The notes beneath the pieces are model-generated. The model was not told where the DNA came from and ran no database searches. It saw only the letters and a list, made by a program, of their open reading frames with translations. From positions 1 through 64,000 of the forward strand of contig DATBJJ010000048.1 in assembly GCA_036556425.1 (NCBI GenBank): a stretch of DNA of 64,000 bases, read 5' to 3'. Positions 32,338-41,438 of the stretch are shown in pieces. The stretch is from DATBJJ01 sp036556425. GTDB lineage: Bacteria; Acidobacteriota; Vicinamibacteria; Vicinamibacterales; 2-12-FULL-66-21. A program made the position numbers and the translations under genes. How positions within the stretch are numbered: position 1 is the first letter of the stretch; each line of letters starts with the position of its first letter.

Positions 32338-33111
32338 ATGAACGCCGATCAGATGCGTCAATTGGACGAACAGGGTTACGTGCTTCTCGAGAACACGATG
32401 GGCGCGTCGTTCTTGACCGGCTTGCGCGCGCGCATCACCGACTTGCTCTCGGAGGAGGGCGATCGCGCCGGCCACGAGTTCAAGACGGAAGAGCACGCGC
32501 GGCGGCTCGCGAATCTCGTGGACAAAGGAGAAATCTTTCAGCGCGCCATCGTGCTGCCCGAGGTGTTGGCTGGCGTGCGCCAGGTCCTGGGTCCCGCGAT
32601 CAAGTTGAGCAGCCTCAACGCGCGCTCGGCGGATCCGCATTCCGATGCGGGCCAGCCATTGCACGTCGACATGAGCGCCGTGCCCGACGAGCGCGGGTAT
32701 TGGGTCTGCAACACGATCTGGCTGCTCGACGATTTCACGCCCGACAACGGCGCGACGCGCATGATTCCCGGCTCGCACACGTGGGGCACGCGGCCGCAGG
32801 ACGTGCTGGACGATCCTCACGCGCCGCACGCGGACGAAGTGCTGCTGACGGGTCCGGCCGGCAGCATCGCCATCATGAACGCCCACTTGTGGCACGGCGG
32901 CACCGCGAACCGGAGCGCGGCGCCGCGGCTCGCGATGCACGCGTTCTACTGCCGCGCCGACAAGCCGCAGCAGCAGTATCAGAAAGCGCTCCTGCGCCGC
33001 GAAACGCAGGACAGCCTCGCGCCGGAAGTTCGACGCCTCCTCGCGCTCGACGATCCGCTGAACGACGAGCTCAGCGCGAACGTCGTCATCCGCAGCGGCT
33101 TCATGAAGTAA
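32338..33111 (+). CDS. Phytanoyl-CoA dioxygenase (PhyH) family protein
   Basis: A 257-aa non-heme Fe(II)/2-oxoglutarate oxygenase. The facial triad can be seen as LHVDMS (HxD) and AHLWHGG (distal His), with the 2-oxoglutarate-binding Arg in RSAAPRLA. NGATRMIPGSHTWG is the typical family segment. The substrate cannot be predicted. A good GGAGGA site precedes the ATG. It lies between the phosphodiesterase and the pyrR leader as a probable single gene. Confidence 0.85.
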   Translation: MNADQMRQLDEQGYVLLENTMGASFLTGLRARITDLLSEEGDRAGHEFKTEEHARRLANLVDKGEIFQRAIVLPEVLAGVRQVLGPAIKLSSLNARSADPHSDAGQPLHVDMSAVPDERGYWVCNTIWLLDDFTPDNGATRMIPGSHTWGTRPQDVLDDPHAPHADEVLLTGPAGSIAIMNAHLWHGGTANRSAAPRLAMHAFYCRADKPQQQYQKALLRRETQDSLAPEVRRLLALDDPLNDELSANVVIRSGFMK

Positions 33112-33165
33112 TCGAGCGTCCGAGCTTCCGACAATGTGATACACTCTTCCGAACAACTCTTTAAC

Positions 33166-33195
33166 GCGGCCCTGTGAGGCCGCCAAGAGGTGGCC
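33166..33195 (+). promoter_or_regulatory. PyrR-binding RNA hairpin with competing stem
   Basis: GCGGCC-CTGTGA-GGCCGC (33166-33183) is a perfect 6-bp hairpin whose top, CCTGTGAGG, matches the PyrR binding-loop core CCNGNGAGG. Its 3' arm can instead pair in GGCCGCC-AAGA-GGTGGCC (33178-33195, seven pairs with one G-U). The two stems exclude each other, as expected of a UMP-responsive switch ahead of pyrR. No U-run follows, so the output may be translational or Rho-linked. Confidence 0.7.
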
Positions 33196-33263
33196 GTGAT
33201 CGATCCTCCGAACGTTCCTTCGCGTCTTTCCCGCTCGACAACTCTTTTCCGTGGTGCACGCCC

Positions 33264-33800
33264 GTGGCCCAGGTGATGGACGCCGATCGCATGTCGCGCG
33301 CGCTCACGCGCATCGCGCACGAGATTCTCGAGCGCAATCGCGGGCTCGACGAGCTCGCGCTCATCGGCATCCGAACGCGCGGCGTGCCGCTCGCGCGCCG
33401 GATCGCGCGCACGCTCAAGGAGATCAACGGCGACGACGTGCCGACGGGCGCGCTCGACATCACGCTGTACCGCGACGACCTGATGCGCCATCCGGTCGGA
33501 CCGCAGCCGCTCGTGCGCCGCACCGAGATTCCTTTTTCCATCGACGACCGCAAGATCATGCTCGTCGACGACGTGCTCTATACGGGCCGCACGATTCGCG
33601 CGGCGCTGGACGCGCTCATCGACTTCGGGCGGCCGCGCGTGATTCAACTGATCGCCCTCGTGGACCGCGGCCATCGCGAGCTGCCGATCAAGGCCGACTA
33701 CGTCGGCAAGAACGTGCCGACGTCGCTGAAGCAGAGCGTGCAGGTCCGCCTGCAGGAAATCGACGGGACCGACGAGATCGTGATCGAGGGGGAGCCATGA
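33264..33800 (+). CDS. pyrR: PyrR, pyrimidine operon regulator / uracil phosphoribosyltransferase
   Basis: A 178-aa phosphoribosyltransferase-fold RNA-binding regulator that binds UMP and the pyr leader. The PRPP loop is MLVDDVLYTGRTIRAALD; LIGIRTRGV and ITLYRDD are characteristic. The frame is open from 33174, but that codon lies inside the PyrR hairpin; GTG 33264 gives the normal N-terminus (VAQVMDADRM). The stop overlaps pyrB (ATGA). Confidence 0.93.
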   Translation: MAQVMDADRMSRALTRIAHEILERNRGLDELALIGIRTRGVPLARRIARTLKEINGDDVPTGALDITLYRDDLMRHPVGPQPLVRRTEIPFSIDDRKIMLVDDVLYTGRTIRAALDALIDFGRPRVIQLIALVDRGHRELPIKADYVGKNVPTSLKQSVQVRLQEIDGTDEIVIEGEP

Positions 33801-34807
33801 CGACGCGAGCCGTAGAACGTCCGAACCACGCGGAACGCCCCCAGGCGCAGGATGTGGCCGCGCCGCAGCTTCGATCGCGCCATCTCCTCGCCATCGCCGA
33901 TCTCGACGCCGACGAGATCACGCTGATTCTCGACACCGCCGTCGCGATGAAGGAAATCGGCGGACGCGCGATCAAGAAGGTGCCCACGCTCCGCGGGCGC
34001 ACGGTCGTGAACCTCTTCTTCGAGCCCAGCACGCGGACCCGCACGTCGTTCGAGATTGCCGAGAAGCGGCTGAGCGCCGACACGCTGAGCATCGCCACCG
34101 CCACGTCGAGCGTGACCAAGGGCGAGACGCTCGTGGACACCGTCCGCAATCTCGAGGCGATGTCGCCGGACATGATCGTGATGCGGCACTCGTCCTCCGG
34201 CGCGCCGCAGCTCCTGTCGCGCATTTGCCGATCCACGATCATCAACGCGGGCGACGGCATGCACGAGCACCCCACGCAGGCGCTGCTCGACGCGTTCACG
34301 ATTCGCGAGCACAAGCAGCGTCTCGCCGGCCTCAAGGTCGCCATCGTGGGCGATCTCCTTCACAGCCGCGTGCTGCGATCGAACGTGCTGCTCCTCAAGA
34401 TGATGGGCGCCGACGTCTGGGCGTGCGGCCCCGCGACGTTGATTCCCGTCGGCATCGAGCGGCTCGGCGCGCGCGCGACGACGAGCGTCGACGAAGCGGT
34501 CGAGGGCGCCGACGTCGTGATGCTGCTGCGCATTCAGAACGAGCGGATGCACGGGCACTACATCCCGTCCGTGCGCGAGTACTTCGCGCTGTTCGGGATG
34601 ACGCCCGAGCGCGTGCGCCGCGCGAACCCCGACGTGATCGTGATGCATCCGGGTCCGATGAACCGGGGCGTCGAGATCGACTCGGCGGTCGCCGACGCAC
34701 CGTATTCCGTGATTCTCGAACAGGTCTCGAACGGTGTGGCGGTGCGGATGGCGGTCCTCTATCTGCTCGCCGGCCGCGACGAAAGAGATGAAGGCGTGAA
34801 CGCATGA
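33797..34807 (+). CDS. pyrB: Aspartate carbamoyltransferase catalytic subunit
   Basis: A 336-aa enzyme for the committed step of pyrimidine synthesis. The carbamoyl-phosphate motif is FFEPSTRTRTSFE, followed by HPTQALLDAFT and MHPGPMNRG. The first 25 residues are a variable extension. ATG 33797 overlaps the pyrR stop and the gene's own stop overlaps pyrC. No pyrI regulatory subunit is seen, which fits ATCases assembled with PyrC or alone. Confidence 0.95.
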   Translation: MTTRAVERPNHAERPQAQDVAAPQLRSRHLLAIADLDADEITLILDTAVAMKEIGGRAIKKVPTLRGRTVVNLFFEPSTRTRTSFEIAEKRLSADTLSIATATSSVTKGETLVDTVRNLEAMSPDMIVMRHSSSGAPQLLSRICRSTIINAGDGMHEHPTQALLDAFTIREHKQRLAGLKVAIVGDLLHSRVLRSNVLLLKMMGADVWACGPATLIPVGIERLGARATTSVDEAVEGADVVMLLRIQNERMHGHYIPSVREYFALFGMTPERVRRANPDVIVMHPGPMNRGVEIDSAVADAPYSVILEQVSNGVAVRMAVLYLLAGRDERDEGVNA

Positions 34808-36090
34808 AGCTGCTGTTGAAGAACGGACGCGTCGTCGATCCCGCGAACGGGCGGGACGGCGCGTTCGACGTGCTGATCGAGGACGGCCGCATCGCGCGAG
34901 TCGAGGCGAACCTGCCAGCCAACGGCGCGGACGTCCTCGAGATTGCGCCCGGCTGGATTGTCGCGCCGGGATTGATCGACATCCACGTGCACCTCCGGGA
35001 GCCGGGCCACGAGCACAAGGAAACCGTAGCGACGGGCGTGGCATCGGCCGTCGCGGGAGGCTTCACCGCCGTCGCGTGCATGCCGAACACCGATCCCATC
35101 AACGATCACGCGGGCATCACGCAGTTCATCCTCAAGAAGGCCGCGGAAGCGCGGCTCGCGCGCGTGTATCCGATCGGCGCCGTGTCGCTCGGCTCGAAAG
35201 GGGACCAGCTCGCCGAGCTCGGCGAGCAGAAGGCGGCGGGCTGCGTGGCGTTCTCCGACGACGGGCGGCCGGTCGCGACGGCGTTGCTGATGCGCCGCGC
35301 GCTCGAATACGCGGGGATGTTGAACGTGCCGATCGTCGACCATTGCGAGGATCCGTCGCTCAAAGGTGACGGCGTGGCGCACGAGGGGTATCACGCCTCG
35401 GCGCTGGGCCTGCGCGGCATTCCCGGCGTGGCCGAATCGCTGATGGTCGAGCGCGATGTGTCGCTCGCGGAGCTGACGAAGGGGCACGTGCACATCGCGC
35501 ACATGAGCGCGCGCGAATCGCTGCGGGCGGTGAGAGCCGGAAAGGATCGCGGCGTGCGCGTCACCTGCGAGGTCGCGCCGCATCACTTCACGCTGACCGA
35601 CGAGGCGCTCGAGGGGCCGATCAAGTACGACACGAACCTGAAGATGAACCCGCCGCTGCGGGAAGCGGCGGATCGCGACGCCATGATCGAGGGGATCGCC
35701 GACGGCACGGTCGACCTGATTGCCACCGACCACGCCCCGCATCACGCCGACGAGAAGATGCTCGAATTCGATCGCGCGCCCTTCGGCATCGTCGGGCTCG
35801 AGACCGCGGTGCCAATCGTGTTCGATCGTCTCGTGCACGCCGGAAAGATCACGGTGCGCCGCGCGATCGAGTTGTTGTCGGTCAATCCCGCGCGCGCGTT
35901 CGGCATCCCCGGCGGTTCGCTCTCGCCAGGCGCGCCGGCCGACGTGACCGTCCTCGCGCCCGACGCGCGGACGACGGTCAACGCCTCGGCGCTGCGATCG
36001 AAATCGAAGAACACGCCGTTCGACGGCTGGGAGCTTCGCGGCGGCGTCGCGGCCACCATCGTCGGCGGAGCGGTCGTCTATCGCGGTTGA
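34804..36090 (+). CDS. pyrC: Dihydroorotase
   Basis: A 428-aa class I dihydroorotase. Metal ligands are in DIHVHLREPG (His-x-His), the HCED segment, HIAHMS, and TDHAPH holds the catalytic Asp. AVACMPNTDP near residue 100 is typical. Starts at the ATGA overlap with pyrB. Closes pyrRBC, followed 6 bp later by the TIGR02757 gene. Confidence 0.95.
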   Translation: MKLLLKNGRVVDPANGRDGAFDVLIEDGRIARVEANLPANGADVLEIAPGWIVAPGLIDIHVHLREPGHEHKETVATGVASAVAGGFTAVACMPNTDPINDHAGITQFILKKAAEARLARVYPIGAVSLGSKGDQLAELGEQKAAGCVAFSDDGRPVATALLMRRALEYAGMLNVPIVDHCEDPSLKGDGVAHEGYHASALGLRGIPGVAESLMVERDVSLAELTKGHVHIAHMSARESLRAVRAGKDRGVRVTCEVAPHHFTLTDEALEGPIKYDTNLKMNPPLREAADRDAMIEGIADGTVDLIATDHAPHHADEKMLEFDRAPFGIVGLETAVPIVFDRLVHAGKITVRRAIELLSVNPARAFGIPGGSLSPGAPADVTVLAPDARTTVNASALRSKSKNTPFDGWELRGGVAATIVGGAVVYRG

Positions 36091-36096
36091 CGGTCC

Positions 36097-36984
36097 TTGC
36101 CTGAGCCCAACGCCCCGAGGCCTGAGCCGAATCTCAAAAAAACTCTCGCCTCGCTCTACGCCGACTTCAATCGCGAGGACTCGGCCAGCGATCCGGTCCA
36201 CCGCGTGCGTCCGTTCGCGGCGGCGGCGGATCGTGAAGTCGCCGGGTTCTGTGCGGCGTCGCTGGCCTTCGGGCGCGTCGCCAGCGTGCTCAACTCGATC
36301 GATACGCTGTTCGAGATTCTCGGTCCGCATCCGGCGGACTACGTCCGGCGATTCGATCCGTCGGACGCGCATCCCGAGCTGCGCGCGATGGTCCACCGCT
36401 GGACGCGCGGCGTCGATCTGGCCGCGCTCCTCTGGATCCTGCGCCAGATGATCGAGCGATCCGGATCGATCGAGGCGTTCTTCCTGGAAGGCGACTCGAT
36501 CGACGCGCCGGATCTCTCCGGCGCGCTCGACAGCTTTTCGACGCGCGCGCTCGCGCTCGATATCCGCCGCGCGTACGGCCGCGTGCCGCGCCGGCCGGGC
36601 GTCTGCTATTTCTTTCCCCGGCCGTCGGCAGGCAGCGCGTGCAAGCGCCTGAACCTGTTTCTTCGCTGGATGGTGCGCCGCGACGAGATCGATCTCGGGG
36701 TGTGGACGCGCGTGCCGCCGTCGCGGCTGATCGTTCCGCTCGATACGCACGTGATCCGACTGGGGCGATGTCTTCGCCTGACGCGCTACGTCAGCCCGGG
36801 ATGGAAGATGGCGGCCGACATCACCGCGTCGCTTCGGCGTCTCGATCCGATCGATCCGATTCGATTCGACTTTTCGATCTGCCACGTCGGCATGATGAAC
36901 GCGTGCGGCTTCGGCCGGAAGCAGGGAGATTCGCAATGTCCGCTCAAAGGCCTGTGTCATCCACGCGCTCGACGGGCGCGCTGA
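36097..36984 (+). CDS. TIGR02757 / DUF2400 family protein
   Basis: A 295-aa protein of a conserved family with an HhH-glycosylase-like fold but no established activity. Signatures are DPVHRVRPF near residue 32, ASLAFGRV, KRLNLFLRWMVR and PLDTHVIRLGR, ending with four Cys-like positions (CHVG, CGFGRK, CPLKGLC) reminiscent of an endonuclease III cluster. It starts at TTG 36097 just after pyrC. Its last 49 bp overlap the next gene. Confidence 0.8.
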   Translation: MPEPNAPRPEPNLKKTLASLYADFNREDSASDPVHRVRPFAAAADREVAGFCAASLAFGRVASVLNSIDTLFEILGPHPADYVRRFDPSDAHPELRAMVHRWTRGVDLAALLWILRQMIERSGSIEAFFLEGDSIDAPDLSGALDSFSTRALALDIRRAYGRVPRRPGVCYFFPRPSAGSACKRLNLFLRWMVRRDEIDLGVWTRVPPSRLIVPLDTHVIRLGRCLRLTRYVSPGWKMAADITASLRRLDPIDPIRFDFSICHVGMMNACGFGRKQGDSQCPLKGLCHPRARRAR

Positions 36985-37472
36985 TCGCAACGCTCGTCAT
37001 CGGCGCGGCGCTCGGCGCCGGCGCGGCGATGGCGCTGCGCGGCGGCGATGCGAGGCTGCGCGGCCGAATCACCGCGGCCATGCCTTCACCCGACAAATCG
37101 ATCGTCGCGCTGGCGACCGCGACGCCGTGCGCGAAGGCGGACGCGTGGTGCACGGAGCTTCGGATCGGCCCTTCGACGGATGCGAGCAAGGTGGCCGCCG
37201 CGTACGACGATCCGTCCGCCGTCTGCGACGAAGTCGTCTGGACGCCGGACGGCACGCGCGTGGGATTCGTGATGCGGGGCTACGAATTGCGCTTGTTCGA
37301 TCCGCAATCGCTCAAGGAGATCGGCACGGTTCGCCTCGTCACGGAAGAGGCCGCGCAGACGCGGCGCGCGCGCGGGGTGACGTTCTCCGAAAACGGCCGC
37401 GCCGTCACGTTCGACGATTGTCCGAGGGCCCACTCCGGATGCCGCGCGGGCGTCGCCGGCGTGCCGCAGTGA
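36936..37472 (+). CDS. Hypothetical single-pass protein with a propeller-like segment
   Basis: A 178-aa protein with one N-terminal hydrophobic helix (ALIATLVIGAALGAGAAMAL). The rest is beta-rich with four Cys (CAKADAWC, VCDEV, CPRAHSGC) and a segment DEVVWTPDGTRVGFVM like a TolB/WD40 blade, so it may be a small exported beta protein stabilised by disulfides. ATG 36936 has a GGGAG ribosome-binding site inside the preceding gene. No family is recognised. Confidence 0.65.
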   Translation: MSAQRPVSSTRSTGALIATLVIGAALGAGAAMALRGGDARLRGRITAAMPSPDKSIVALATATPCAKADAWCTELRIGPSTDASKVAAAYDDPSAVCDEVVWTPDGTRVGFVMRGYELRLFDPQSLKEIGTVRLVTEEAAQTRRARGVTFSENGRAVTFDDCPRAHSGCRAGVAGVPQ

Positions 37473-37473
37473 T

Positions 37474-38613
37474 TCAGGAAAGCGAGAGCTCTTCTTCGCG
37501 GTGCGGATGCATCGCGACGCGCCGGTAGACGCTCAATGTCTCCTTGAGCATCCGGTCGGCGCTGAATCGCTCGACCGCGCGCGCGCGCCCGGCCGCGCCC
37601 ATGCGCTCGCGCAGCGCGGCATCGTTCAGCAGCTTGGCGATCGCCGCGGCCATCGCCGCGTGGTCGCGCGGCGGCACGAGGATGCCCGTCACGCCGTCGA
37701 GGACGACTTCCGGAATGCCGCCCGTCGCGCTCGCGACGATCGGCTTTCCGGCAGCCATCGCGTCGAGGAGCGACGTCCCGAGACCTTCGGTGATCGAGCT
37801 CATCACGAACACGTCGAACGCCTTGTGCAGCGACAGCACGTCGGGCCTGAAGCCCGTCAGCATGACGTGCTTTTCGAGGTGGTGCTCCTTGATCTGACGC
37901 GTGAGCGATTCCCGAAGCTCGCCTTCGCCGGCGATGATGAACCGCGCGTCGGGCACCTGGCGCACGACGAGCGCCGCGGCTTCGACGAGATGCCGCTGCC
38001 CCTTGTGCGGCGTGAGCGCCGCGACGTTGCCGACGAGCGGCGCGTGATGCGGCAGCCAGAGCTCCTCGTGCAGCTTTGCGGGCGGCGCCGAGTCGACACG
38101 CTCGATATCGATGCCTTCGTGCACGGTGCACGTCCGCGTATCGGGCACGCCGTCGGCGACGAGCATCAGCCGGATCGCTTCCGACGCGCAGATGAAGAAA
38201 TCCACCTGCCGGTACTTCCATCGCGACATCCGTCCGCCGCGGAGGTGGAAGTCGACGCGGCGCGACGCGATGAGCGGCGGCTTCGCGAGCTGCGTGCTCA
38301 TCGACAGCGCGAGGCCCGCCATCGCGACGCCGTGCGGATCGTGCGCGTGAATGACGTCCGGCTTGAGCCGCTTGATCACCCGCGACAGCCGCCACGCCGC
38401 GCTCAGATCCATTTCCGTCTTCGGCGCGAGCGGGATCAGATCGAGCCCTTCCTCCGCGCGCTGGCGAAGCTCGCCGCCCGGATGCGCGACGAGCATCGTG
38501 CGATGGCCCATCGCGCGCATGCCCATCACCGTGACGAGCACCTGGTTCTGTCCGCCGCGCCAGCTGCGCGCCGTGTCGATGTGGATCGAGAAGATCGATC
38601 GCGGACTGCTCAC
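37474..38613 (-). CDS. Glycosyltransferase family 4
   Basis: A 379-aa GT-B glycosyltransferase. DTARSWRGGQNQ near the N-terminus binds the nucleotide sugar loop, DVIHAHDPHG sits in the acceptor domain, and the C-terminal donor site has E-x7-E as SSITEGLGTSLLDAMAAG. GTG 38613 is chosen since it overlaps the family 2 gene stop (GTGA); the frame upstream is repeat-rich and antisense to nothing functional. It probably adds a sugar to an envelope glycan together with the family 2 enzyme. Confidence 0.88.
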   Translation of the reverse strand: MSSPRSIFSIHIDTARSWRGGQNQVLVTVMGMRAMGHRTMLVAHPGGELRQRAEEGLDLIPLAPKTEMDLSAAWRLSRVIKRLKPDVIHAHDPHGVAMAGLALSMSTQLAKPPLIASRRVDFHLRGGRMSRWKYRQVDFFICASEAIRLMLVADGVPDTRTCTVHEGIDIERVDSAPPAKLHEELWLPHHAPLVGNVAALTPHKGQRHLVEAAALVVRQVPDARFIIAGEGELRESLTRQIKEHHLEKHVMLTGFRPDVLSLHKAFDVFVMSSITEGLGTSLLDAMAAGKPIVASATGGIPEVVLDGVTGILVPPRDHAAMAAAIAKLLNDAALRERMGAAGRARAVERFSADRMLKETLSVYRRVAMHPHREEELSLS

Positions 38614-39470
38614 TGCGGAGTGCGAACCGCGGGGTGCGGCGTGCCGGGCGGCTCGTCGGCGTTCGGCGTGCGATCGAACTTGCGCTGCCGGCGTCCCTCG
38701 CCGGATACCGGTGAGGGCGCCGGGAATCCGGACTGCAGCTCCCACAACTTCAGAATCTTCAGGAACACGTAGTACGAGTTCAGCACGGAGACGAGAAAGC
38801 CGGCGGTCCCGTCACGGTAGCCGCCGCGGATGATGTAGTTCCTGAAGAACGCCGCGGGCGGGTGCAGCGCGACATCGAGCGCGTTCGTGCGCCGGCCGTC
38901 CGCGAACCACTCCTCGGCCGCGAGCGTCGTGTAGTGGTCGATGCTGATGACGTGATCCGAGATGTCCTTGTAGGGATAGTGCTGGAGGTTGTGCGTGAGC
39001 GTGCCGGGCTTGCCCTGCGACAACTCGACGGATTCGTGCACGCGCTTTCCGTTGAACTGCCCGATGCGGCGGTTGTAGAGCCGCAGCTGATAGTCCGGAT
39101 ACCAATCGGTGCCACGGATCCATCGCCCGAGGTAGTACGAGATCCGCGGCATGCGGTATCCGCCGGCCGTCGGGCCGTCCCGCATGATCGTCTTGATTTC
39201 CTCGGCCAGATCCGGCGGGACGCGCTCGTCGGCGTCGAGCGCGAGAATCCAGTCGTGCGACGCGATCTCGGCGGCGTAGTTCCGCTGCGCGCTGTAGCCT
39301 TTCCAGTCGCGGATCTCGATGCGCGCGGAATGCCGCCGCGCGATCTCGACGGTGTTGTCGGAGCTCCGCGAGTCGACGACGACGATCTCGTCGGCCCACT
39401 TCACGGATGCGAGCGCCCCTTCGATGTTGGCCGCCTCGTTTCGCGTGATGACCGTGACGGTCAGTTTCAC
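38610..39470 (-). CDS. Glycosyltransferase family 2 (WaaE-like)
   Basis: A 286-aa GT-A enzyme. VTVITRNEAANI opens the Rossmann-like domain, EIVVVDSRSSDNT and ILALDADERVP hold the DxD metal site. The layout resembles WaaE/KdtX lipopolysaccharide core transferases. The last 40 residues (from about GFPAPSP) are low-complexity and derive from a repeat-like GCGGAGTGCG stretch at 38611-38660. It starts next to the GTGCC array and overlaps the family 4 gene. Confidence 0.88.
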   Translation of the reverse strand: MKLTVTVITRNEAANIEGALASVKWADEIVVVDSRSSDNTVEIARRHSARIEIRDWKGYSAQRNYAAEIASHDWILALDADERVPPDLAEEIKTIMRDGPTAGGYRMPRISYYLGRWIRGTDWYPDYQLRLYNRRIGQFNGKRVHESVELSQGKPGTLTHNLQHYPYKDISDHVISIDHYTTLAAEEWFADGRRTNALDVALHPPAAFFRNYIIRGGYRDGTAGFLVSVLNSYYVFLKILKLWELQSGFPAPSPVSGEGRRQRKFDRTPNADEPPGTPHPAVRTPQ

Positions 39471-39490
39471 GAGACGAGTCTACACAAAAA

Positions 39491-39658
39491 GTGCCAGGGT
39501 GCCGAGGTGCCTAGGTGCCAAGGTGCAAGGGTGCAAGGTGCAAAGGTGCAAGGGGCAAGGGTGCAAGGGGCAAGGGTGCGAGGGGCAAGGGTGCTAGGAG
39601 CCGGAGCTCATTTGCACTCTGCACCTTGGCATCCCTGGCACCTTGGCACCTTGGCACC
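39491..39658. repeat. Octamer array GTGCMAGG with an inverted arm
   Basis: From 39491 to 39598 about fourteen 7- or 8-bp words of type GTGCCAAG/GTGCAAGG follow each other. From 39621 to 39658 the same word occurs on the other strand (GCACCTTG, GGCACC). A transcript through both arms could fold into a long imperfect hairpin. It fills the gap between the family 2 gene and the 3' end of the TolC gene. Confidence 0.85.
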
Positions 39659-39664
39659 CTGTTC

Positions 39665-41293
39665 CTAGAATCCTCCGCCGCCCAACGGAACGGTCTGAAT
39701 CGCCTCCAGATCGATGAGCGCGCGGTTGTAGTCGATGATCGCGTTCAGCTCCGACTGCTTGGCGTTGTCGAGATCGCGCTGGGCCTGGATGACCTGAAAC
39801 GTGTTGCCGATGCCGACCGAGAGGCGTTTGTTCTCCGCTTCGAGCCGGCGCTCCATCAGGTCGCGCGCCTTTCGCGTCGCTTGCACGCGCTGAAGCGTGG
39901 TGGTGATGTCGCGAACGGCTTCACGGACCTGCGCGGTGATCGCGACCTCGACCTGTCGGAGTCCGACCGTTCCCTGCTCGCGCTGAAGCTTGCTCGCCGC
40001 GAGCGCCGCGTCCGCCTGGCTCGTGCCGATCGGGTAGCTCACGTTGATCTGAAAGCTCCAGTTGCGATAGCTGTTGGCGAAGACGTCGTGCAGCACGTCG
40101 TTGAACGGCCGCGTCGACGTGCTGAGGATGTCGATGCCGTTGTCGGCGAACTCGCGCTTCGTGCCGCCGACGCCCCTCGTGCCGTAGGTGGCTTGAAGGT
40201 TGACCGCAGGAAGTTTTTGGTCCCGGTTGAACTTGATGTCGAGATCGACGCTTTCGATCTGCTTCCGCAGGATGAGGAGATCGGTGCGGTTCGCTAAGGC
40301 CCTCTTGATCGCGGCGTCGAGATCGACAGGGCGTTCGGTGAGGACCGGCTGCTCCGACGGCTCGAGCTTGGTCGTCCAGAAGTCCGGTGACGACGGGTTG
40401 AGGATGAGCGTACGCAGGTTGTCCTCCGCCGACTGAATGACCGCCTGACGGACGATGACGTTCTCTTCCTGCCGCGCGACTTCCGCTTCCGCCTCGACGA
40501 TGTCGATCGGCGCCATCGTGCCGACTTCCACACGGCGTTGATTGTTCTTGTACGACTGGCGCGCGAGATCGAGCGAGCCCTGCGCGACGTTCGCGCTCGA
40601 GATCGCCAGAACGAGACTGTAGTACGCGAAGCGCACGTTCCGCGACGTGATGGTGATCCGCTGCGCGAGCTGCACGTCCGCGATCGCGAGCGCGTTGCGG
40701 TTTTGCAGGACCGCTTGCCGGAGCGAATCGATACGCAGCCCCCGAAGCAGCGGCTGCGTCGCCTGGAAACTCAGGTTCGAGCCGAGCTGTGGCGAGAACG
40801 GTGTGCGCGGCGCGTTCGACGTGAAGCGCAGGCCGCTCAGGCCAATCGAGTAGAAGCCGCCGAGCCACGGAACGTTTTGGCGAACGCCGCTGGACCCCGT
40901 GATGTTGCCTGTCGTCGTGACGGCGACGCCCTGCGACAGGAAGTCCGTAGGCGGAGAGCTGTCTGAGTTCCGCGCCGTCGCTCCGAAGATCTCTGGGGTA
41001 TACGCGGCGAGCGATCGCGACACCGCGAGCGCCTGGAGCTGCGGGTTCAACTTTTCCGTTTGAATCCCGAGGTTGTTCTCGAGCGCCAGTCGGACCGCTT
41101 CGTCGGCGGTCAGCTGCATGATCGATGTGGGAGGAGTGCCGGGCGGCGGTTTCGGCGCCGGTTGAGCTTGTTGAGGCGTCGTCGGATTCTGTCCGGATGC
41201 GGACACCACCGGTCCGGAAGCGAACAGGCTCGCGGCGATGGCGATCGCCGTGGCTATACGTGCACAGGCCGATACTCGCGAATTCAAGCGCAT
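39665..41293 (-). CDS. TolC-family outer-membrane efflux channel
   Basis: A 542-aa protein with a signal peptide (ending near ASLFASGPVVSASG) and two OEP repeats of long helices and beta-hairpins. The AVRLALENNLGIQTEKL and AIKRALANRTDLLILRKQIES segments mark the two halves. Such proteins trimerise into a channel across the outer membrane for type I or RND export. No inner-membrane pump is adjacent. Confidence 0.85.
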   Translation of the reverse strand: MRLNSRVSACARIATAIAIAASLFASGPVVSASGQNPTTPQQAQPAPKPPPGTPPTSIMQLTADEAVRLALENNLGIQTEKLNPQLQALAVSRSLAAYTPEIFGATARNSDSSPPTDFLSQGVAVTTTGNITGSSGVRQNVPWLGGFYSIGLSGLRFTSNAPRTPFSPQLGSNLSFQATQPLLRGLRIDSLRQAVLQNRNALAIADVQLAQRITITSRNVRFAYYSLVLAISSANVAQGSLDLARQSYKNNQRRVEVGTMAPIDIVEAEAEVARQEENVIVRQAVIQSAEDNLRTLILNPSSPDFWTTKLEPSEQPVLTERPVDLDAAIKRALANRTDLLILRKQIESVDLDIKFNRDQKLPAVNLQATYGTRGVGGTKREFADNGIDILSTSTRPFNDVLHDVFANSYRNWSFQINVSYPIGTSQADAALAASKLQREQGTVGLRQVEVAITAQVREAVRDITTTLQRVQATRKARDLMERRLEAENKRLSVGIGNTFQVIQAQRDLDNAKQSELNAIIDYNRALIDLEAIQTVPLGGGGF

Positions 41294-41333
41294 TGCACTC
41301 TCTCCAAAAGGCTATTCAGGGACGTGTCGGGGA

Positions 41334-41364
41334 TTGAGGCTGCAAAAAGCGGGTCGACTATAAT
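41334..41364 (+). promoter_or_regulatory. Promoter of the S9 peptidase-pyrE unit
   Basis: TATAAT at 41359-41364 is a consensus -10. TTGAGG at 41334-41339 is the best -35 candidate but with a long 19-bp spacer. The predicted leader is about 68 nt. Confidence 0.5.
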
Positions 41365-41405
41365 CTTTCGTTCAGACCGCCCGTTCTACCGTCCCCTCGT
41401 GCTCT

Positions 41406-41426
41406 GGGGTCTGACCCCGTAGACCC
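41406..41426 (+). repeat. GGGGTCTGACCCC palindrome in the S9 peptidase leader
   Basis: GGGGTC-T-GACCCC (41406-41418) is a perfect hairpin, and GGGTCT (41407-41412) can instead pair with AGACCC (41421-41426). The first form is the same palindrome found twice within truA, so it is a dispersed REP-like element. It lies 13 bp before the ATG, in the ribosome-loading region. Confidence 0.7.
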
Positions 41427-41438
41427 AAGGATTAGACG

